From assembly GCF_004210215.2 (NCBI RefSeq), contig NZ_CP067394.1:1240001-1304000 (forward strand): a DNA stretch of 64,000 nt, given 5' to 3'. Source of the stretch: Cryobacterium sp. SO1 (lineage in GTDB: Bacteria; Actinomycetota; Actinomycetes; Actinomycetales; Microbacteriaceae). The position numbers and the translations under genes are program-made. The notes below the pieces were generated by a model, which ran no database searches, had not been told where the DNA came from, and saw nothing but the letters and a program-made list of their open reading frames with translations. Position 1 is the first letter of the stretch, and every line of letters begins with the position of its first letter. Of the stretch, positions 8,686 through 18,234 are shown piece after piece.

Positions 8686-9432
8686 ATGAGCGAGTTCAAC
8701 AAGACCCCGAAGCTGGTCCTCCTGCCCGCCGTCGACGTCGCCGACGGCAAGGCCGTGCGCCTCACCCAGGGTGAAGCCGGCACCGAGACCAACTACGGCG
8801 ACCCGATGGATGCCGCCCTCGACTGGGCGAACCAGGGCGCCGAGTGGATCCACCTCGTCGACCTCGACGCGGCGTTCGGCCGTGGCAACAACACCAGCGT
8901 GCTCAAGAAGGTCATCAAGCAGCTCCGCGGCGTCAACGTCGAGCTCTCCGGCGGCATCCGCGACGACGCATCGCTGGAAGCGGCACTGAACACCGGCGTG
9001 AAGCGGATCAACCTCGGTACCGCCGCACTGGAGAACCCGGAGTGGGCCGCGAGTGTGATCGCGCAGTACGGCGACGCCATCGCGGTGGGCCTGGACGTGC
9101 GCGGCACCACCCTCGCCGCCCGAGGCTGGACCAAGGACGGCGGCGACCTGTGGCAGGTGCTCGAACGTCTCGAAGAAGCCGGCTGCACCCGGTACGTCGT
9201 CACCGACGTCACCAAGGACGGCACCCTCAAGGGCCCGAACCTCGAACTGCTGCGCGAGGTCATGGAGCGCACCCACCGCCCGGTGATCGCCTCCGGTGGC
9301 ATCGCCAGCCTCGACGACATCGCGGCGCTGCGCGAGCTCGTGCCGCTGGGCCTTGAGGGCGCGATCGTGGGCAAGGCGCTGTACGCCGGCGCGTTCACCC
9401 TCGCCGAGGCGCTGGATGTCTCCGGCGCATAA
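8686..9432 (+). CDS. priA: Phosphoribosyl isomerase PriA (HisA/TrpF)
   Basis: A (beta/alpha)8-barrel isomerase of 248 aa. The actinobacterial PriA subgroup isomerizes both ProFAR (histidine pathway) and PRA (tryptophan pathway). Catalytic aspartates are Asp17 ([15 protein letters not shown]) and Asp174 ([16 protein letters not shown]). The loop with [12 protein letters not shown] resembles PriA rather than plain HisA. It starts 62 nt after hisH. Dual function is inferred from lineage and motifs; finding no trpF in the genome would support it. Confidence 0.93.
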   Translation: MSEFNKTPKLVLLPAVDVADGKAVRLTQGEAGTETNYGDPMDAALDWANQGAEWIHLVDLDAAFGRGNNTSVLKKVIKQLRGVNVELSGGIRDDASLEAALNTGVKRINLGTAALENPEWAASVIAQYGDAIAVGLDVRGTTLAARGWTKDGGDLWQVLERLEEAGCTRYVVTDVTKDGTLKGPNLELLREVMERTHRPVIASGGIASLDDIAALRELVPLGLEGAIVGKALYAGAFTLAEALDVSGA

Positions 9433-10243
9433 CCTCGGCTCCACCGGCCGGCCGGACCCGGGCGCCGACTCCGCCGGCCAGCCCTGGGCGGGCCGGTCCC
9501 TGGACGACACCGCGTTCGCCGACGATGACGGCCTGGCGCCGCCGGCGCTGATCGCCGCGCTCGGCCGTTTCCGTGCCAGAGAGCTGGGCGAGGAGGGCGT
9601 GATCGACGCCCTCCGCTCGGCGCGTCTGCTGATCCCGCTGGTTGCCGCGCTCGGCGCGGATGCGGACGGCGGTGACGGCGCCACCGGGTCCGCCGAACAT
9701 AGCCCGCACGGCCTGCGGGTCGACAAGACCCAGGAACTGTCCATCATCACCGTCGCCGGGCCGGACGGCCGGGCGGTGCTGCCGGTGTTCTCGTCTTCCG
9801 CCACGATGCGCCAATGGAACACCGAGGCCAGGCCGGTGCCCGCCGACGCGGCCCGGGTGGCCCTGGCGGCCGCGCAGGAGAACACCGACCTGGTGGTGCT
9901 CGACCCCACCGCCGAGACCGAATTCGTCGTGCGCCGGCCGGCGCTCTGGGCCATCGCGCAGTCCGCGCCGTGGACCCCGAGCTACGCCAGCCGTCAGGTC
10001 GCCGCCGCGTTCGAGGAGTCCATCACGACCGAACTCGCCGCACTGTCGGTTCGCCTCACCGCCGGAGACCCCGAGGCCCGGCTGGCCGGACCCGAGCTGA
10101 TCGTGCGCCTTGAGCTCGTCGACGGGCTCAGCCGCGCGGACCTCGACGCCACCCTGGCCCGCCTGGCCGCCCGCTGGGCCGCCGACGACGTCATCGCCAC
10201 CGGCGTCGATTCCCTGCGCGTGCAGCTCGTCGCCTCCGCCTGA
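9416..10243 (+). CDS. SseB family protein
   Basis: A 275-aa soluble protein. The central part ([62 protein letters not shown]) is typical of SseB-like domains common beside his genes in actinobacteria. The C-terminal 70 residues ([25 protein letters not shown]) form a second conserved segment. I start at ATG 9416, which overlaps the 3' end of priA by 17 bases; an earlier start would run deeper into priA. Biochemical role is unknown. It is the last gene of the his run. Confidence 0.82.
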   Translation: MSPAHNLGSTGRPDPGADSAGQPWAGRSLDDTAFADDDGLAPPALIAALGRFRARELGEEGVIDALRSARLLIPLVAALGADADGGDGATGSAEHSPHGLRVDKTQELSIITVAGPDGRAVLPVFSSSATMRQWNTEARPVPADAARVALAAAQENTDLVVLDPTAETEFVVRRPALWAIAQSAPWTPSYASRQVAAAFEESITTELAALSVRLTAGDPEARLAGPELIVRLELVDGLSRADLDATLARLAARWAADDVIATGVDSLRVQLVASA

Positions 10244-10296
10244 CCCGTCCCGCCGCATCCGCCCGTCCCGCGCGCGGCATCCGCCCCGGCAGCACT

Positions 10297-10361
10297 AACT
10301 ATTACCACTCCGGACAATTGCACCCGGTGTGCCGGGCACAATTGTCCGCATCGGGAACAGT
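10297..10361. repeat. Palindromic repeat element, copy A (inverted, most diverged)
   Basis: About 65 bp that folds on itself: CGGACAATTG (10311-10320) pairs with CAATTGTCCG (10340-10349), and outer AACT/CAGT ends also pair imperfectly. The centre is CCCGG...CCGGG. It is related to copies B, C and D at 56692, 56842 and 58282 but lies in the opposite orientation. The DNA before it is rich in GCATCCGCC. Confidence 0.82.
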
Positions 10362-10409
10362 GGGGGCGGCATCCGGGCCGATGTCGGTGGGATCGGGGAG
10401 GATGGGAGG

Positions 10410-13400
10410 ATGACGGAGATTCTGCAGCGACTGTCGCCGGCCACCCGAACCTGGTTCTCCGGCGCGTTCGACGCTCCCACCGAGGCTCAGCTCGGCGCTT
10501 GGGACGCCATCTCCCGCGGCTCGCATACCCTCGTCGTCGCCCCCACCGGGTCGGGCAAGACCCTGGCCGCGTTTCTCTGGGCGCTCGACCGGCTCTACTC
10601 GGCCTCCGCAGGCACGCCGACGGTGACGGATGCCGCCGCCACTGATACCGCCGCCATGCCTGCGTCTTCCTCAGCTGCCGCCGCCATGCCTGCGTCCTCC
10701 CCAGCTGCCGCCGCCGCGCCTACGTCCTCCCCAGCTGCCACCGCCGCGCCCACCGGCACCCGGGTGCTCTACATCTCGCCGCTGAAGGCCCTCGGCGTGG
10801 ACGTGGAACGCAACCTTCGCGCGCCACTGGTGGGCATCGGCCAGGCCGCCGAACGGCTCGGCCTGGCACCGGTGCGGGTGACCGTCGGCGTGCGGAGCGG
10901 CGACACCCCCGCCGCGGACCGCCGCGCGCTCGTGAAGACGCCACCCGAGATCCTCATCACCACCCCGGAATCACTCTTCCTGATGCTCACCTCCGCCGCC
11001 CGCGAGTCGCTGCGTGGTGTCGACACCGTGATCATCGACGAGATCCACGCCGTCGCGGCCAGCAAACGCGGCGCGCACCTCGCCGTGTCCCTCGAACGCC
11101 TCGACGCCCTGCTCGCCAAGCCGGCCCAGCGCATCGGCCTGTCCGCCACGGTCCGGCCGGCGTCGGAGGTCGCCCGGTTCCTCGGCGGCCTCGAGCCGGT
11201 CGAGATCGTGGCGCCGAAGAACGAGAAGCGATTCGACCTGCGCGTGGTCGTGCCCGTCGACGACATGACCCAGCTCGGCGCCGTGTCCGCCCCGGAGGGC
11301 GCCACCTCCGCCGCCGCCCCGCAGACCGGGTCGATCTGGCCGCACGTCGAAGACGCCATCGTGGATGCCGTTCTCGCGCACTCCTCGTCGATAGTCTTTG
11401 CCAATTCCCGGCGGCTGGCCGAGCGGCTCACCGCCCGGCTCAACGAGATCTATTCCGATCGGCTCGCCGCCGCGGACGAGGCCGAGCTGGTGCTCGCGGG
11501 TGGCCCAAGCGGCAGCGCAACGGATGCCGGCGGCACGGCTGGCGCCGGACCCGGCGCGGCAGGCGGCGCCGGCGCATCCTCTGCCCGGGCTGCCGTCACG
11601 CCACCGCCGCGGCCGCCCGCGGAACTGCTGGGCGGCAGCGGCCAGAGCGAGGGCGCCGAAGCGCTGCTCGCCCGCGCCCACCACGGCTCGGTGAGCAAGG
11701 AACAGCGGGCCATGATCGAGGACGACCTCAAGTCCGGGAGGCTGCGCTGCGTGGTGGCCACCTCGAGTCTTGAGCTCGGCATCGACATGGGCGAGGTCGA
11801 CCTGGTGGTGCAGGTCGAATCGCCGCCGTCCGTGGCCAGCGGCCTGCAACGGGTGGGCCGGGCCGGCCACCAGGTCGGCGAGGTCTCCAGGGGCATCATC
11901 TTCCCCAAACACCGGGCCGACCTCATCCACGCCACCGTCGCCGCCGAGCGGATGGTCTCCGGCATGATCGAGTCGCTGCAGGTGCCCGCGAACCCACTCG
12001 ACATCCTCGCCCAGCAGACCGTCGCCGCCGTCGCCCTCGAACCCATCGACGCCGAGGAATGGTTCGACGCCGTGCGGCGGAGCGCACCGTTCGCGACCCT
12101 GCCCCGCTCCGCGTACGAAGCCACCCTCGACCTGCTCGCCGGCCGGTACCCGTCCGACCAGTTCGCCGAACTGCGACCACGCATCATCTGGGACCGCGAC
12201 TCGGGCCTGCTCACTGGACGGCCCGGCGCCCAACGCCTGGCCGTCACCAGCGGCGGCACCATCCCCGACCGCGGCCTGTTCGGCGTCTTCATGGTCGGCG
12301 GCGACTCGCCCACCGGCCGCCGCGTCGGCGAGCTCGACGAGGAAATGGTCTACGAATCCAGGGTCGGCGACGTGTTCGCGCTCGGCGCCACCAGCTGGCG
12401 CATCCAGGAGATCACCCACGACAGGGTGCTCGTGGTGCCCGCGTTCGGCGAACCGGGCCGGCTGCCGTTCTGGAAGGGCGACGGCCTGGGCCGGCCCGCC
12501 GAGCTCGGTGCGGCCATCGGCGCCTTCCTCCGTGAGGTGTCGGCGCTCACCCCCGCCAAGGCGAACGCGCGGTGCCTGGCCGCGGGCCTTGACGCACGCG
12601 CGACGACCAACCTGTTGGTCTTCCTCGACGAGCAGCGTGCAGCCACCCGGTACCTGCCCACCGACCAGACCCTGGTCGTGGAGAGGTTCCGTGACGAGCT
12701 CGGCGATTGGCGGGTCATCCTGCACTCGCCGTTCGGCCTCACGGTGCACGCGCCCTGGGCCCTCGCCGTGGGCGCCCGGGTGCGCGAGCGCTTCGGCATC
12801 GACGGAGCCTGCGTCGCCAGCGACGACGGCATCGTGGTGCGCATCCCCGACACCGAGGCGGAACCGCCCGGCGCCGACCTCTTCGTCTTCGACCCGGACG
12901 AACTCGAGCAACTCGTCACCGATGAGGTCGGCGGCTCCGCCCTGTTCGCCTCCAGGTTCCGCGAGTGCGCCGCCCGCGCCCTGCTGCTGCCCCGGTACCG
13001 GCCGGGCAGCCGGTCGCCGCTCTGGCAACAGCGGCAGAAGGCATCCCAGCTGCTGGACGTGGCCCGCGAGTACCCGTCGTTCCCGATCATCCTCGAAACC
13101 ATCCGCGAATGCCTGCAGGATGTCTACGACCTGCCTGCCCTCGTGGCGCTGGCCAAGCAGGTGGCCAGCCGGTCGATCCGGCTGGTGGAGACCAGCACCG
13201 ACTCGGCGAGCCCGTTCGCCAACGCCCTGCTCTTCGGCTACGTCGCCGCGTTCATGTACGAGGGCGATTCGCCGCTGGCCGAACGCCGGGCCACCGCCCT
13301 CTCGATCGACTCCGGACTGCTCGCCGAGCTGCTCGGCCGGGTGGAACTGCGGGAACTGCTCGACCCCGTGGTGATGGAGCGCACCGACGCGGAACTGCAG

Positions 13401-15458
13401 CGGGTGGCACCGGACCGTCGCGCCAAGGGACTGGAGGGTGTCGCCGACCTGCTCCGCGGCCTCGGCCCGCTCACCGTCGCCGAAGTTGCCGCCCGGCTGC
13501 AGACCAGCGCCCACGTCCCCGCGATCGCTGAGACACCGGATGCGGGCGAGTCCGAGTCCGACGCCACCGACGGCCCCGACGCATCCGCACCGCCCGCCGC
13601 CACCGAGGCCGAGGCCCGCGCCCACCTCGACGCCCTCACCAGTGCCCGGCGTGCCCTCAAGGTGGGTATCGCCGGCGAGGAACGCTGGGCGGTGATCGAG
13701 GATGCCGGCCGGTTGCGCGACGCCCTCGGCGTTCCGCTGGCCCCCGGCATCCCCGAGGCCTTCACCGAGAGCGTGAAAGACCCCCTCGGCGACCTGGTCA
13801 GCCGGTACGCCCGCACCCACGGGCCGTTCACCACGGCCGACGTCGCCGCCAGGTTCGGGTTCGGCGCCGCCATCGCCCTGGGTGCCCTGCGCCGGCTGGC
13901 GGATGCCCGGCGGATCCTCGAGGGCGAGTTCCGCCCGCACGGCAGCGGCAGCGAATGGTGTGACGCCGAGGTGCTGCGCCGCCTGCGCCGCCGCTCGCTT
14001 GCGGCGCTGCGGCACGAGGTCGAGCCCGTCGACCAGGCCACCCTCGGCCGGTTCCTGCCGGCCTGGCAACACGTGGGCGGCAAACTGCGCGGCGTCGACG
14101 GCGTTGTCTCCGTGATCGAACAGCTCGAGGGCGCCCGCATCCCGGCTTCCGCCTGGGAGACGCTGATCCTGCCCGCCCGGGTGAGCGACTACAACCCCGG
14201 CATGCTCGACGAACTCACCAACGCCGGCGAGGTGCTCTGGGCCGGCGCCGGCACCCTCGCCGGCAACGACGGCTGGGTGAGCCTGCACCTGACCGACACG
14301 GCTCCGCTCACCCTGCCCGTCCCCACCGCGTTGGACACCACCGCGCTTCAGCGGGAGATCCTCGCCACCCTGGGCACCGGTGGCGGCTACTTCTTCCGGC
14401 AGCTGGCCGACTCCGTGGGCAGCCAGGACGACGGCGAACTCGTCGACGCGCTGTGGGACCTGGTCTGGTCCGGCCTGGTGAGCAACGACACCTTCGCCCC
14501 GGTGCGCTCGCTGGTCTCCGGCGGCAAGACGGCGCACTCCACTCGCCGCGCCGCGCCGCGCGCCCGGCTGCACCGCGGCCGCGCCCTGCCCCGGCCCAGC
14601 CTGCCCAGCCGCCAGGGCCCGCCCACGGTGTCCGGTCGCTGGTCGATCGTGCCCGTCGCCGACACCTCGGCCACCCGCCGGGCGCACGCACTGGGCGAGA
14701 CCATGCTTGAACGCTATGGCGTGGTCACCCGCGGCGCCGTGATGGGCGAGAACGTGCTGGGCGGTTTCGCGCTGGTCTACAAGACCCTCAGCGGCTTCGA
14801 GGAGATGGGCCGGTGCCGCAGGGGCTACTTCGTCGAGGGGCTCGGGGCGTCCCAGTTCGCCACGGCCGGCACCATCGACCGGATGCGTGGCTACGTCGAC
14901 CAGGCGGGGCGCGCCGAACGCGGCGACAGGTCGGCGGCGAGCACGGTGACCCTGGCAGCCACCGACCCGGCCAACCCGTATGGCGCCGTGCTGCCCTGGC
15001 CGGCCCTGCCCGAGGGCACCGGCCATAGGCCCGGACGCAAGGCCGGCGGCCTCGTGGTGCTCGTCGACGGGCACCTGGTGCTCTATGTGGAGCGCGGCGG
15101 CAAGTCGATGCTCGTCTTCGATCCGGCCGCCGCCGACGCGGACAGACTTGAGGGTACGGACGACGCGACGACGTCCGCCGCGCCTTCCGCGCCCGCCGCG
15201 CGGGCAGGTTCTGCTCCGGCCCGTTCGGCGGCGGCGGCGCGCACCGCCCCGGCGAAAGCGGGCACGCCTCGACCGGCGCCGTCCGACACCGTGCTGGCGG
15301 CCGCCCGGTCGCTCGCCGCGACGGTCACCGCCGGGCGGGTGCCCAAGCTCGCGGTGGAAACCGTGAATGCCGAGTTCGTGCTCGGCACCACGGTGGGCGA
15401 CGCCCTGCGCGCCGCCGGCTTCACCGAGACACCGCGGGGGCTGAGGCTCAGTGCCTGA
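10410..15458 (+). CDS. lhr: Large ATP-dependent DNA helicase Lhr
   Basis: Lhr is a 3'-5' superfamily 2 helicase/translocase implicated in DNA repair. The 1682-aa product is longer than typical (about 1500 aa). Visible motifs: Walker A APTGSGKT at residues 44-51, motif II DEIH near residue 209, GLSAT (motif III), SLELGIDMGEVDLVVQ (motif V region) and QRVGRAGH (motif VI). Extra length lies partly in Ala-rich insertions: a 30-bp tandem repeat at residues 81-114, an Ala/Gly/Pro stretch near residues 370-410, and one near the C-terminus. I start at ATG 10410 after GGGAGG. The stop overlaps the nei start by 8 nt; the lhr-nei pair recurs in actinobacteria. Confidence 0.94.
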   Translation: MTEILQRLSPATRTWFSGAFDAPTEAQLGAWDAISRGSHTLVVAPTGSGKTLAAFLWALDRLYSASAGTPTVTDAAATDTAAMPASSSAAAAMPASSPAAAAAPTSSPAATAAPTGTRVLYISPLKALGVDVERNLRAPLVGIGQAAERLGLAPVRVTVGVRSGDTPAADRRALVKTPPEILITTPESLFLMLTSAARESLRGVDTVIIDEIHAVAASKRGAHLAVSLERLDALLAKPAQRIGLSATVRPASEVARFLGGLEPVEIVAPKNEKRFDLRVVVPVDDMTQLGAVSAPEGATSAAAPQTGSIWPHVEDAIVDAVLAHSSSIVFANSRRLAERLTARLNEIYSDRLAAADEAELVLAGGPSGSATDAGGTAGAGPGAAGGAGASSARAAVTPPPRPPAELLGGSGQSEGAEALLARAHHGSVSKEQRAMIEDDLKSGRLRCVVATSSLELGIDMGEVDLVVQVESPPSVASGLQRVGRAGHQVGEVSRGIIFPKHRADLIHATVAAERMVSGMIESLQVPANPLDILAQQTVAAVALEPIDAEEWFDAVRRSAPFATLPRSAYEATLDLLAGRYPSDQFAELRPRIIWDRDSGLLTGRPGAQRLAVTSGGTIPDRGLFGVFMVGGDSPTGRRVGELDEEMVYESRVGDVFALGATSWRIQEITHDRVLVVPAFGEPGRLPFWKGDGLGRPAELGAAIGAFLREVSALTPAKANARCLAAGLDARATTNLLVFLDEQRAATRYLPTDQTLVVERFRDELGDWRVILHSPFGLTVHAPWALAVGARVRERFGIDGACVASDDGIVVRIPDTEAEPPGADLFVFDPDELEQLVTDEVGGSALFASRFRECAARALLLPRYRPGSRSPLWQQRQKASQLLDVAREYPSFPIILETIRECLQDVYDLPALVALAKQVASRSIRLVETSTDSASPFANALLFGYVAAFMYEGDSPLAERRATALSIDSGLLAELLGRVELRELLDPVVMERTDAELQRVAPDRRAKGLEGVADLLRGLGPLTVAEVAARLQTSAHVPAIAETPDAGESESDATDGPDASAPPAATEAEARAHLDALTSARRALKVGIAGEERWAVIEDAGRLRDALGVPLAPGIPEAFTESVKDPLGDLVSRYARTHGPFTTADVAARFGFGAAIALGALRRLADARRILEGEFRPHGSGSEWCDAEVLRRLRRRSLAALRHEVEPVDQATLGRFLPAWQHVGGKLRGVDGVVSVIEQLEGARIPASAWETLILPARVSDYNPGMLDELTNAGEVLWAGAGTLAGNDGWVSLHLTDTAPLTLPVPTALDTTALQREILATLGTGGGYFFRQLADSVGSQDDGELVDALWDLVWSGLVSNDTFAPVRSLVSGGKTAHSTRRAAPRARLHRGRALPRPSLPSRQGPPTVSGRWSIVPVADTSATRRAHALGETMLERYGVVTRGAVMGENVLGGFALVYKTLSGFEEMGRCRRGYFVEGLGASQFATAGTIDRMRGYVDQAGRAERGDRSAASTVTLAATDPANPYGAVLPWPALPEGTGHRPGRKAGGLVVLVDGHLVLYVERGGKSMLVFDPAAADADRLEGTDDATTSAAPSAPAARAGSAPARSAAAARTAPAKAGTPRPAPSDTVLAAARSLAATVTAGRVPKLAVETVNAEFVLGTTVGDALRAAGFTETPRGLRLSA
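10650..10752 (+). repeat. 30-bp tandem repeat inside lhr
   Basis: Three full units and a partial one begin at 10650, 10680, 10710 and 10740. They encode the ten-residue repeat AAMPASSPAA in an insertion between helicase motif I and motif Ia. Units stay in frame. Confidence 0.85.
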
Positions 15459-16317
15459 GGGCGACACCGTTTACCGCAGTGCCCGCAGCCTGGACGAGGC
15501 CCTGCACGGTGCCACACTCACGCGCTGCGACCTCCGGGTGCCCGCCTTCGCCACCGTCGACCTCACCGGCCAAACCGTGCACGAGGTCATCAGCCGCGGC
15601 AAACACCTGGTGGCGCACGTAGGGGAGACCAGCATCCACTCGCACCTGAAGATGGAGGGCACCTGGCATCTGTACAGGCACGGCACGAAGTGGCAGCGGC
15701 CGGCGTTCCAGGCCCGAATCGTGCTGGAGACCGCGGACTGGGTGGCCGTGGGGTTCGAGCTGGGCACCCTTGAACTGTTTCCCACGGCTGAGGACGAGCA
15801 GCACCTCGGCTACCTGGGCCCGGACCTGCTCGGACCCGGCTGGGACGCGGCGGAGGCGGTGCGCCGGCTGCGCGCGGCAGGCACCACTGCGGCTGCAAGC
15901 AGTTCGGCTGCAATCGGTGCAGCGGGCGCACGTACGGCCGCTATCACCGGGGCCGGGAGCAGCGCGGGGGAGCGGCCGGTCGCGGTCGCCCTGGGCGACC
16001 AGCGAAACCTGGCCGGGCTCGGCAACGTGTACGTCAACGAACTGTGTTTTCTGCGCGGGCTGCTTCCTACCCGGCCCGTCAGCGAGGTCACCGACCTTGA
16101 CGGCCTGGTGGCGCTGGCGCACCGGCTGATCACCGCCAACCGGGATCGCTCGGAGCGCACCACCACCGGCAATCTGCGCCGGGGCGCGCGCACCTTCGTC
16201 TACGGGCGGGAACGGCAGCCCTGCCGACGCTGCGGCTCCCGCATCCGGAGCGGCGAACTGGGCCGTAGCGAACTCGAGAAGCGGGTCACCTACTGGTGCC
16301 CGCGCTGCCAAACCTGA
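15451..16317 (+). CDS. nei: DNA glycosylase / AP lyase, Fpg/Nei family (Nei2-like)
   Basis: Removes oxidized bases and nicks the strand by beta/delta elimination. The 288-aa protein begins MPEGDTVYRSAR, giving catalytic Pro2 and Glu3; Lys51 is in SRGKHLVAHVGE. The helix-two-turn-helix region is at GDQRNLAGLGNVYVNELCFLRG, and a C-terminal zinc finger shows CRRCGSRIRSGELGRSE...YWCPRCQ. An Ala-rich stretch near residues 144-170 separates the lobes. The GTG start overlaps the lhr stop. Whether it prefers oxidized pyrimidines (Nei) or purines (Fpg) cannot be settled here; the lhr neighbour and MPEGDTVYR favour Nei2. Confidence 0.93.
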   Translation: MPEGDTVYRSARSLDEALHGATLTRCDLRVPAFATVDLTGQTVHEVISRGKHLVAHVGETSIHSHLKMEGTWHLYRHGTKWQRPAFQARIVLETADWVAVGFELGTLELFPTAEDEQHLGYLGPDLLGPGWDAAEAVRRLRAAGTTAAASSSAAIGAAGARTAAITGAGSSAGERPVAVALGDQRNLAGLGNVYVNELCFLRGLLPTRPVSEVTDLDGLVALAHRLITANRDRSERTTTGNLRRGARTFVYGRERQPCRRCGSRIRSGELGRSELEKRVTYWCPRCQT

Positions 16318-16341
16318 GGCGTGAACAGGTCGCGCCCCTGC

Positions 16342-16782
16342 GTTGGTCGAGCCTGTCGAGACCTGGTGACGTGCGCTCGGGTCGTCCCCGACCGTTGGTC
16401 GAGCTTGTCGAGACCTGGTGAGGTTGTCTCGCGGGGTCTCGGCAGTCTCGGCAGCGGGGTGGTGCGTTCTCGAGGTCGTCTTGCGGGGTCTCGACGGGCT
16501 CGACCAGCGGGGTGGTGCGTTCTCGAGGTCGTCTTGCGGGGTCTCGACGGGCTCGACCAGCGGGGTGGTGCGTTCTCGAGGTCGTCTCGCGGGGTCTCGA
16601 CGGGCTCGACCAGCGGATGCGTCGCGACCGATCGTTGGTCGAGCTTGTCAGACCTGGTGGCGTGCGCTCGGGTCGCGCCCACGCGTTGGTCGAGCTTGTC
16701 GAGACCCCGTGAGATCGACTCCACAGGTCTACTTCGACAGGCTCAGCACGGCGTCGACAAGTTCGACCAGCGAGATGGTTGG
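16342..16782. repeat. Array of GGTCGAGCYYGTCGAGACC repeats with a 53-bp tandem core
   Basis: The 470-bp gap between nei and the DUF1844 gene is filled with copies of GGTCTCGACRRGCTCGACC in both orientations. Around 16452-16616 three 53-bp units repeat in tandem (starts at 16452, 16505, 16558, with a fourth unit beginning at 16611). Other copies begin near 16344, 16395, 16636 (with a deletion) and 16684, and a degenerate one lies at 16733-16770. No open frame here looks like a gene. The same family occurs at 45618-45960 and inside scpB. Confidence 0.9.
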
Positions 16783-16791
16783 GAAAAAGCC

Positions 16792-17142
16792 CTAGTTGAC
16801 CGGGCCGGTGAACTTCTCGCCCGGGCCCTGGCCGATCGGGTCGGGGATGCTGGAGGCCTCGCGGAACGCCAGCTGCAACGAGCGCAGACCGTCGCGCAGA
16901 CTCCGCGCGTGCATGTCAGAGATGTCGGGGGCGGATGCCGTGATGAGCCCGGCCAGAGCCGTGATCAACTTGCGCGCCTCATCCAGGTCGATCTGCGTGT
17001 CGGGGTCGTCGGCGAGCCCCACCTTGACCGCCGAGGCGCTCATCAGGTGCACCGCAGCGGTCGTGATGATCTCCACCGCCGCCACATCCGCGATGTCCCT
17101 CGTAGCCTGGCTGGACTGGTCCTGATCGTAATTGTCGCTCAC
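16792..17142 (-). CDS. DUF1844 family protein
   Basis: A 116-aa protein of the DUF1844 family, found next to infC across actinobacteria. The core is IADVAAVEIITTAAVHLMSASAVKVGL...QIDLDEARKLITALAGLI, followed by LRDGLRSLQLAFREAS. It is predicted to be helical and has no signal peptide. The GTG start at 17142 has AGAGGAAA upstream. It is transcribed away from infC, so the two share the 17143-17435 gap. Function is unknown. Confidence 0.88.
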   Translation of the reverse strand: MSDNYDQDQSSQATRDIADVAAVEIITTAAVHLMSASAVKVGLADDPDTQIDLDEARKLITALAGLITASAPDISDMHARSLRDGLRSLQLAFREASSIPDPIGQGPGEKFTGPVN

Positions 17143-17435
17143 TGGTTTCCTCTGCTATGCTTACCCGGGCTCCGAGATGAAAGTCTCGGTACGAAAGTGG
17201 ATAATCTCCCACCCGCGCTTGACCGCTTCATAAAGGTTACCGGGTAGTTTGCACTCCGCCGTCGCTTGCTGGTTTCCAGCTTGCACGGCAGATAGGGTGC
17301 CGCACGTGGTTGATGAGTGGTGGAACAAGGAAATGTTCTGACACCAGGAATCGTGTGCGCGATTGTCTCCTCTTCGTCTCCGGACGACATCCGTTGTCAG
17401 GCTGTAGCCACGATGCTTGAGTAGAGGAGAGACGC
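17143..17435. other. infC upstream region / leader
   Basis: This 293-bp gap is more AT-rich than its flanks and carries the divergent promoters of the DUF1844 gene and infC. TAGTTT (17245-17250) and TAGGGT (17293-17298) are possible -10 elements for infC, which would give a leader of about 130-180 nt. I could not fold it confidently into a known ribosomal-protein leader class. Confidence 0.4.
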
Positions 17436-18020
17436 ATCAGCGATCCCCGTACAAATGACCGTATCCGCGTCCCCGAAGTCCGTCTCGTTGGTCCCAACGG
17501 CGAACAGGTTGGGGTCGTGGCGATTGATGTCGCCCTGCGCCTGGCACAGGAGGCTGACCTCGATCTGGTCGAAGTAGCCCCCACGTCCAAGCCGCCGGTC
17601 GCGAAGATCATGGATTACGGCAAGTTCAAGTACGAAGCTGCGCAGAAGGCCAAAGAAGCCCGGCGCAACCAGGCGAACACGATCCTCAAAGAGGTTCGTT
17701 TCCGTCTGAAGATTGACAAGCACGACTACGAGACCAAGCGCAAGCGCGCCGAAGGCTTCCTGAAGGCCGGCGACAAGGTCAAGGCCATGATTCTGTTCCG
17801 TGGCCGTGAACAGTCCCGTCCCGACCAGGGTGTACGTCTGCTTCAGAGATTTGCCGAGGATGTTGCGGAGTTCGGTTCCGTGGAATCGAGCCCGACCATC
17901 GACGGTCGAAACATGGTCATGGTGATTGGCCCGCTGAAGAACAAATCAGAGGCCAAGGCAGAGGCCAATGCACATAGAGCTGCTGATAAAGCAGCCAAAC
18001 AGGAGGAAAAGAATGCCTAA
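17436..18020 (+). CDS. infC: Translation initiation factor IF-3, AUC start codon
   Basis: IF-3 binds the 30S subunit, blocks 50S joining and proofreads the start codon. The frame encodes the full protein only if translation begins at ATC 17436: residues [31 protein letters not shown] form the normal IF3-N start. An in-frame TGA lies at 17418-17420, no ATG, GTG or TTG occurs between it and GTG 17517, and AGGAGA (17425-17430) sits 5 nt before the ATC. Total 194 aa, with IF3-N, the [11 protein letters not shown] linker and IF3-C. A rare start codon is known for infC in other bacteria and permits autoregulation. It overlaps rpmI by 8 nt. Confidence 0.95.
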   Translation: MSDPRTNDRIRVPEVRLVGPNGEQVGVVAIDVALRLAQEADLDLVEVAPTSKPPVAKIMDYGKFKYEAAQKAKEARRNQANTILKEVRFRLKIDKHDYETKRKRAEGFLKAGDKVKAMILFRGREQSRPDQGVRLLQRFAEDVAEFGSVESSPTIDGRNMVMVIGPLKNKSEAKAEANAHRAADKAAKQEEKNA

Positions 18021-18207
18021 GCAGAAGACCCACTCTGGGACAAAGAAGCGTTTCAAGGTCACTGGCTCCGGCAAGATCATGAAGCAGCAGGCCGGACTTC
18101 GCCACAACCTCGAGGTCAAGAGCACGCAGCGCAAGTCCCGCCTGAACCAGGACCAGGTTCTGGCCAAGGCCGACGTCAAGGCCATCAAGAAGCTTCTCGG
18201 CCACTAG
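18013..18207 (+). CDS. rpmI: 50S ribosomal protein L35
   Basis: The 64-aa basic protein [28 protein letters not shown] is a clear L35. The start ATG 18013 has AGGAGGAAAA immediately upstream, inside the infC 3' end, and overlaps the infC stop. It is the middle gene of the infC-rpmI-rplT operon. Confidence 0.98.
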   Translation: MPKQKTHSGTKKRFKVTGSGKIMKQQAGLRHNLEVKSTQRKSRLNQDQVLAKADVKAIKKLLGH

Positions 18208-18234
18208 GCCCCGTACCCCTAAAGGAATTAGAAA

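Noticed and set aside
10971..15467. A 1498-residue open frame antisense to lhr
   Set aside because: High-GC codon usage leaves the complementary frame open. The translation is low-complexity (Gly/Arg/His-rich) with no recognisable domain, while the + strand has a full helicase. The same applies to long antisense frames over metE, pheT, argBD, argH, tlyA, recN and pyrG.
16342..16782. Possible CRISPR array (regularly spaced repeats)
   Set aside because: Units are contiguous 53-bp tandem repeats with near-identical content throughout; there are no unique spacers and no cas genes. The 19-bp and 16-bp arrays fail for the same reason.
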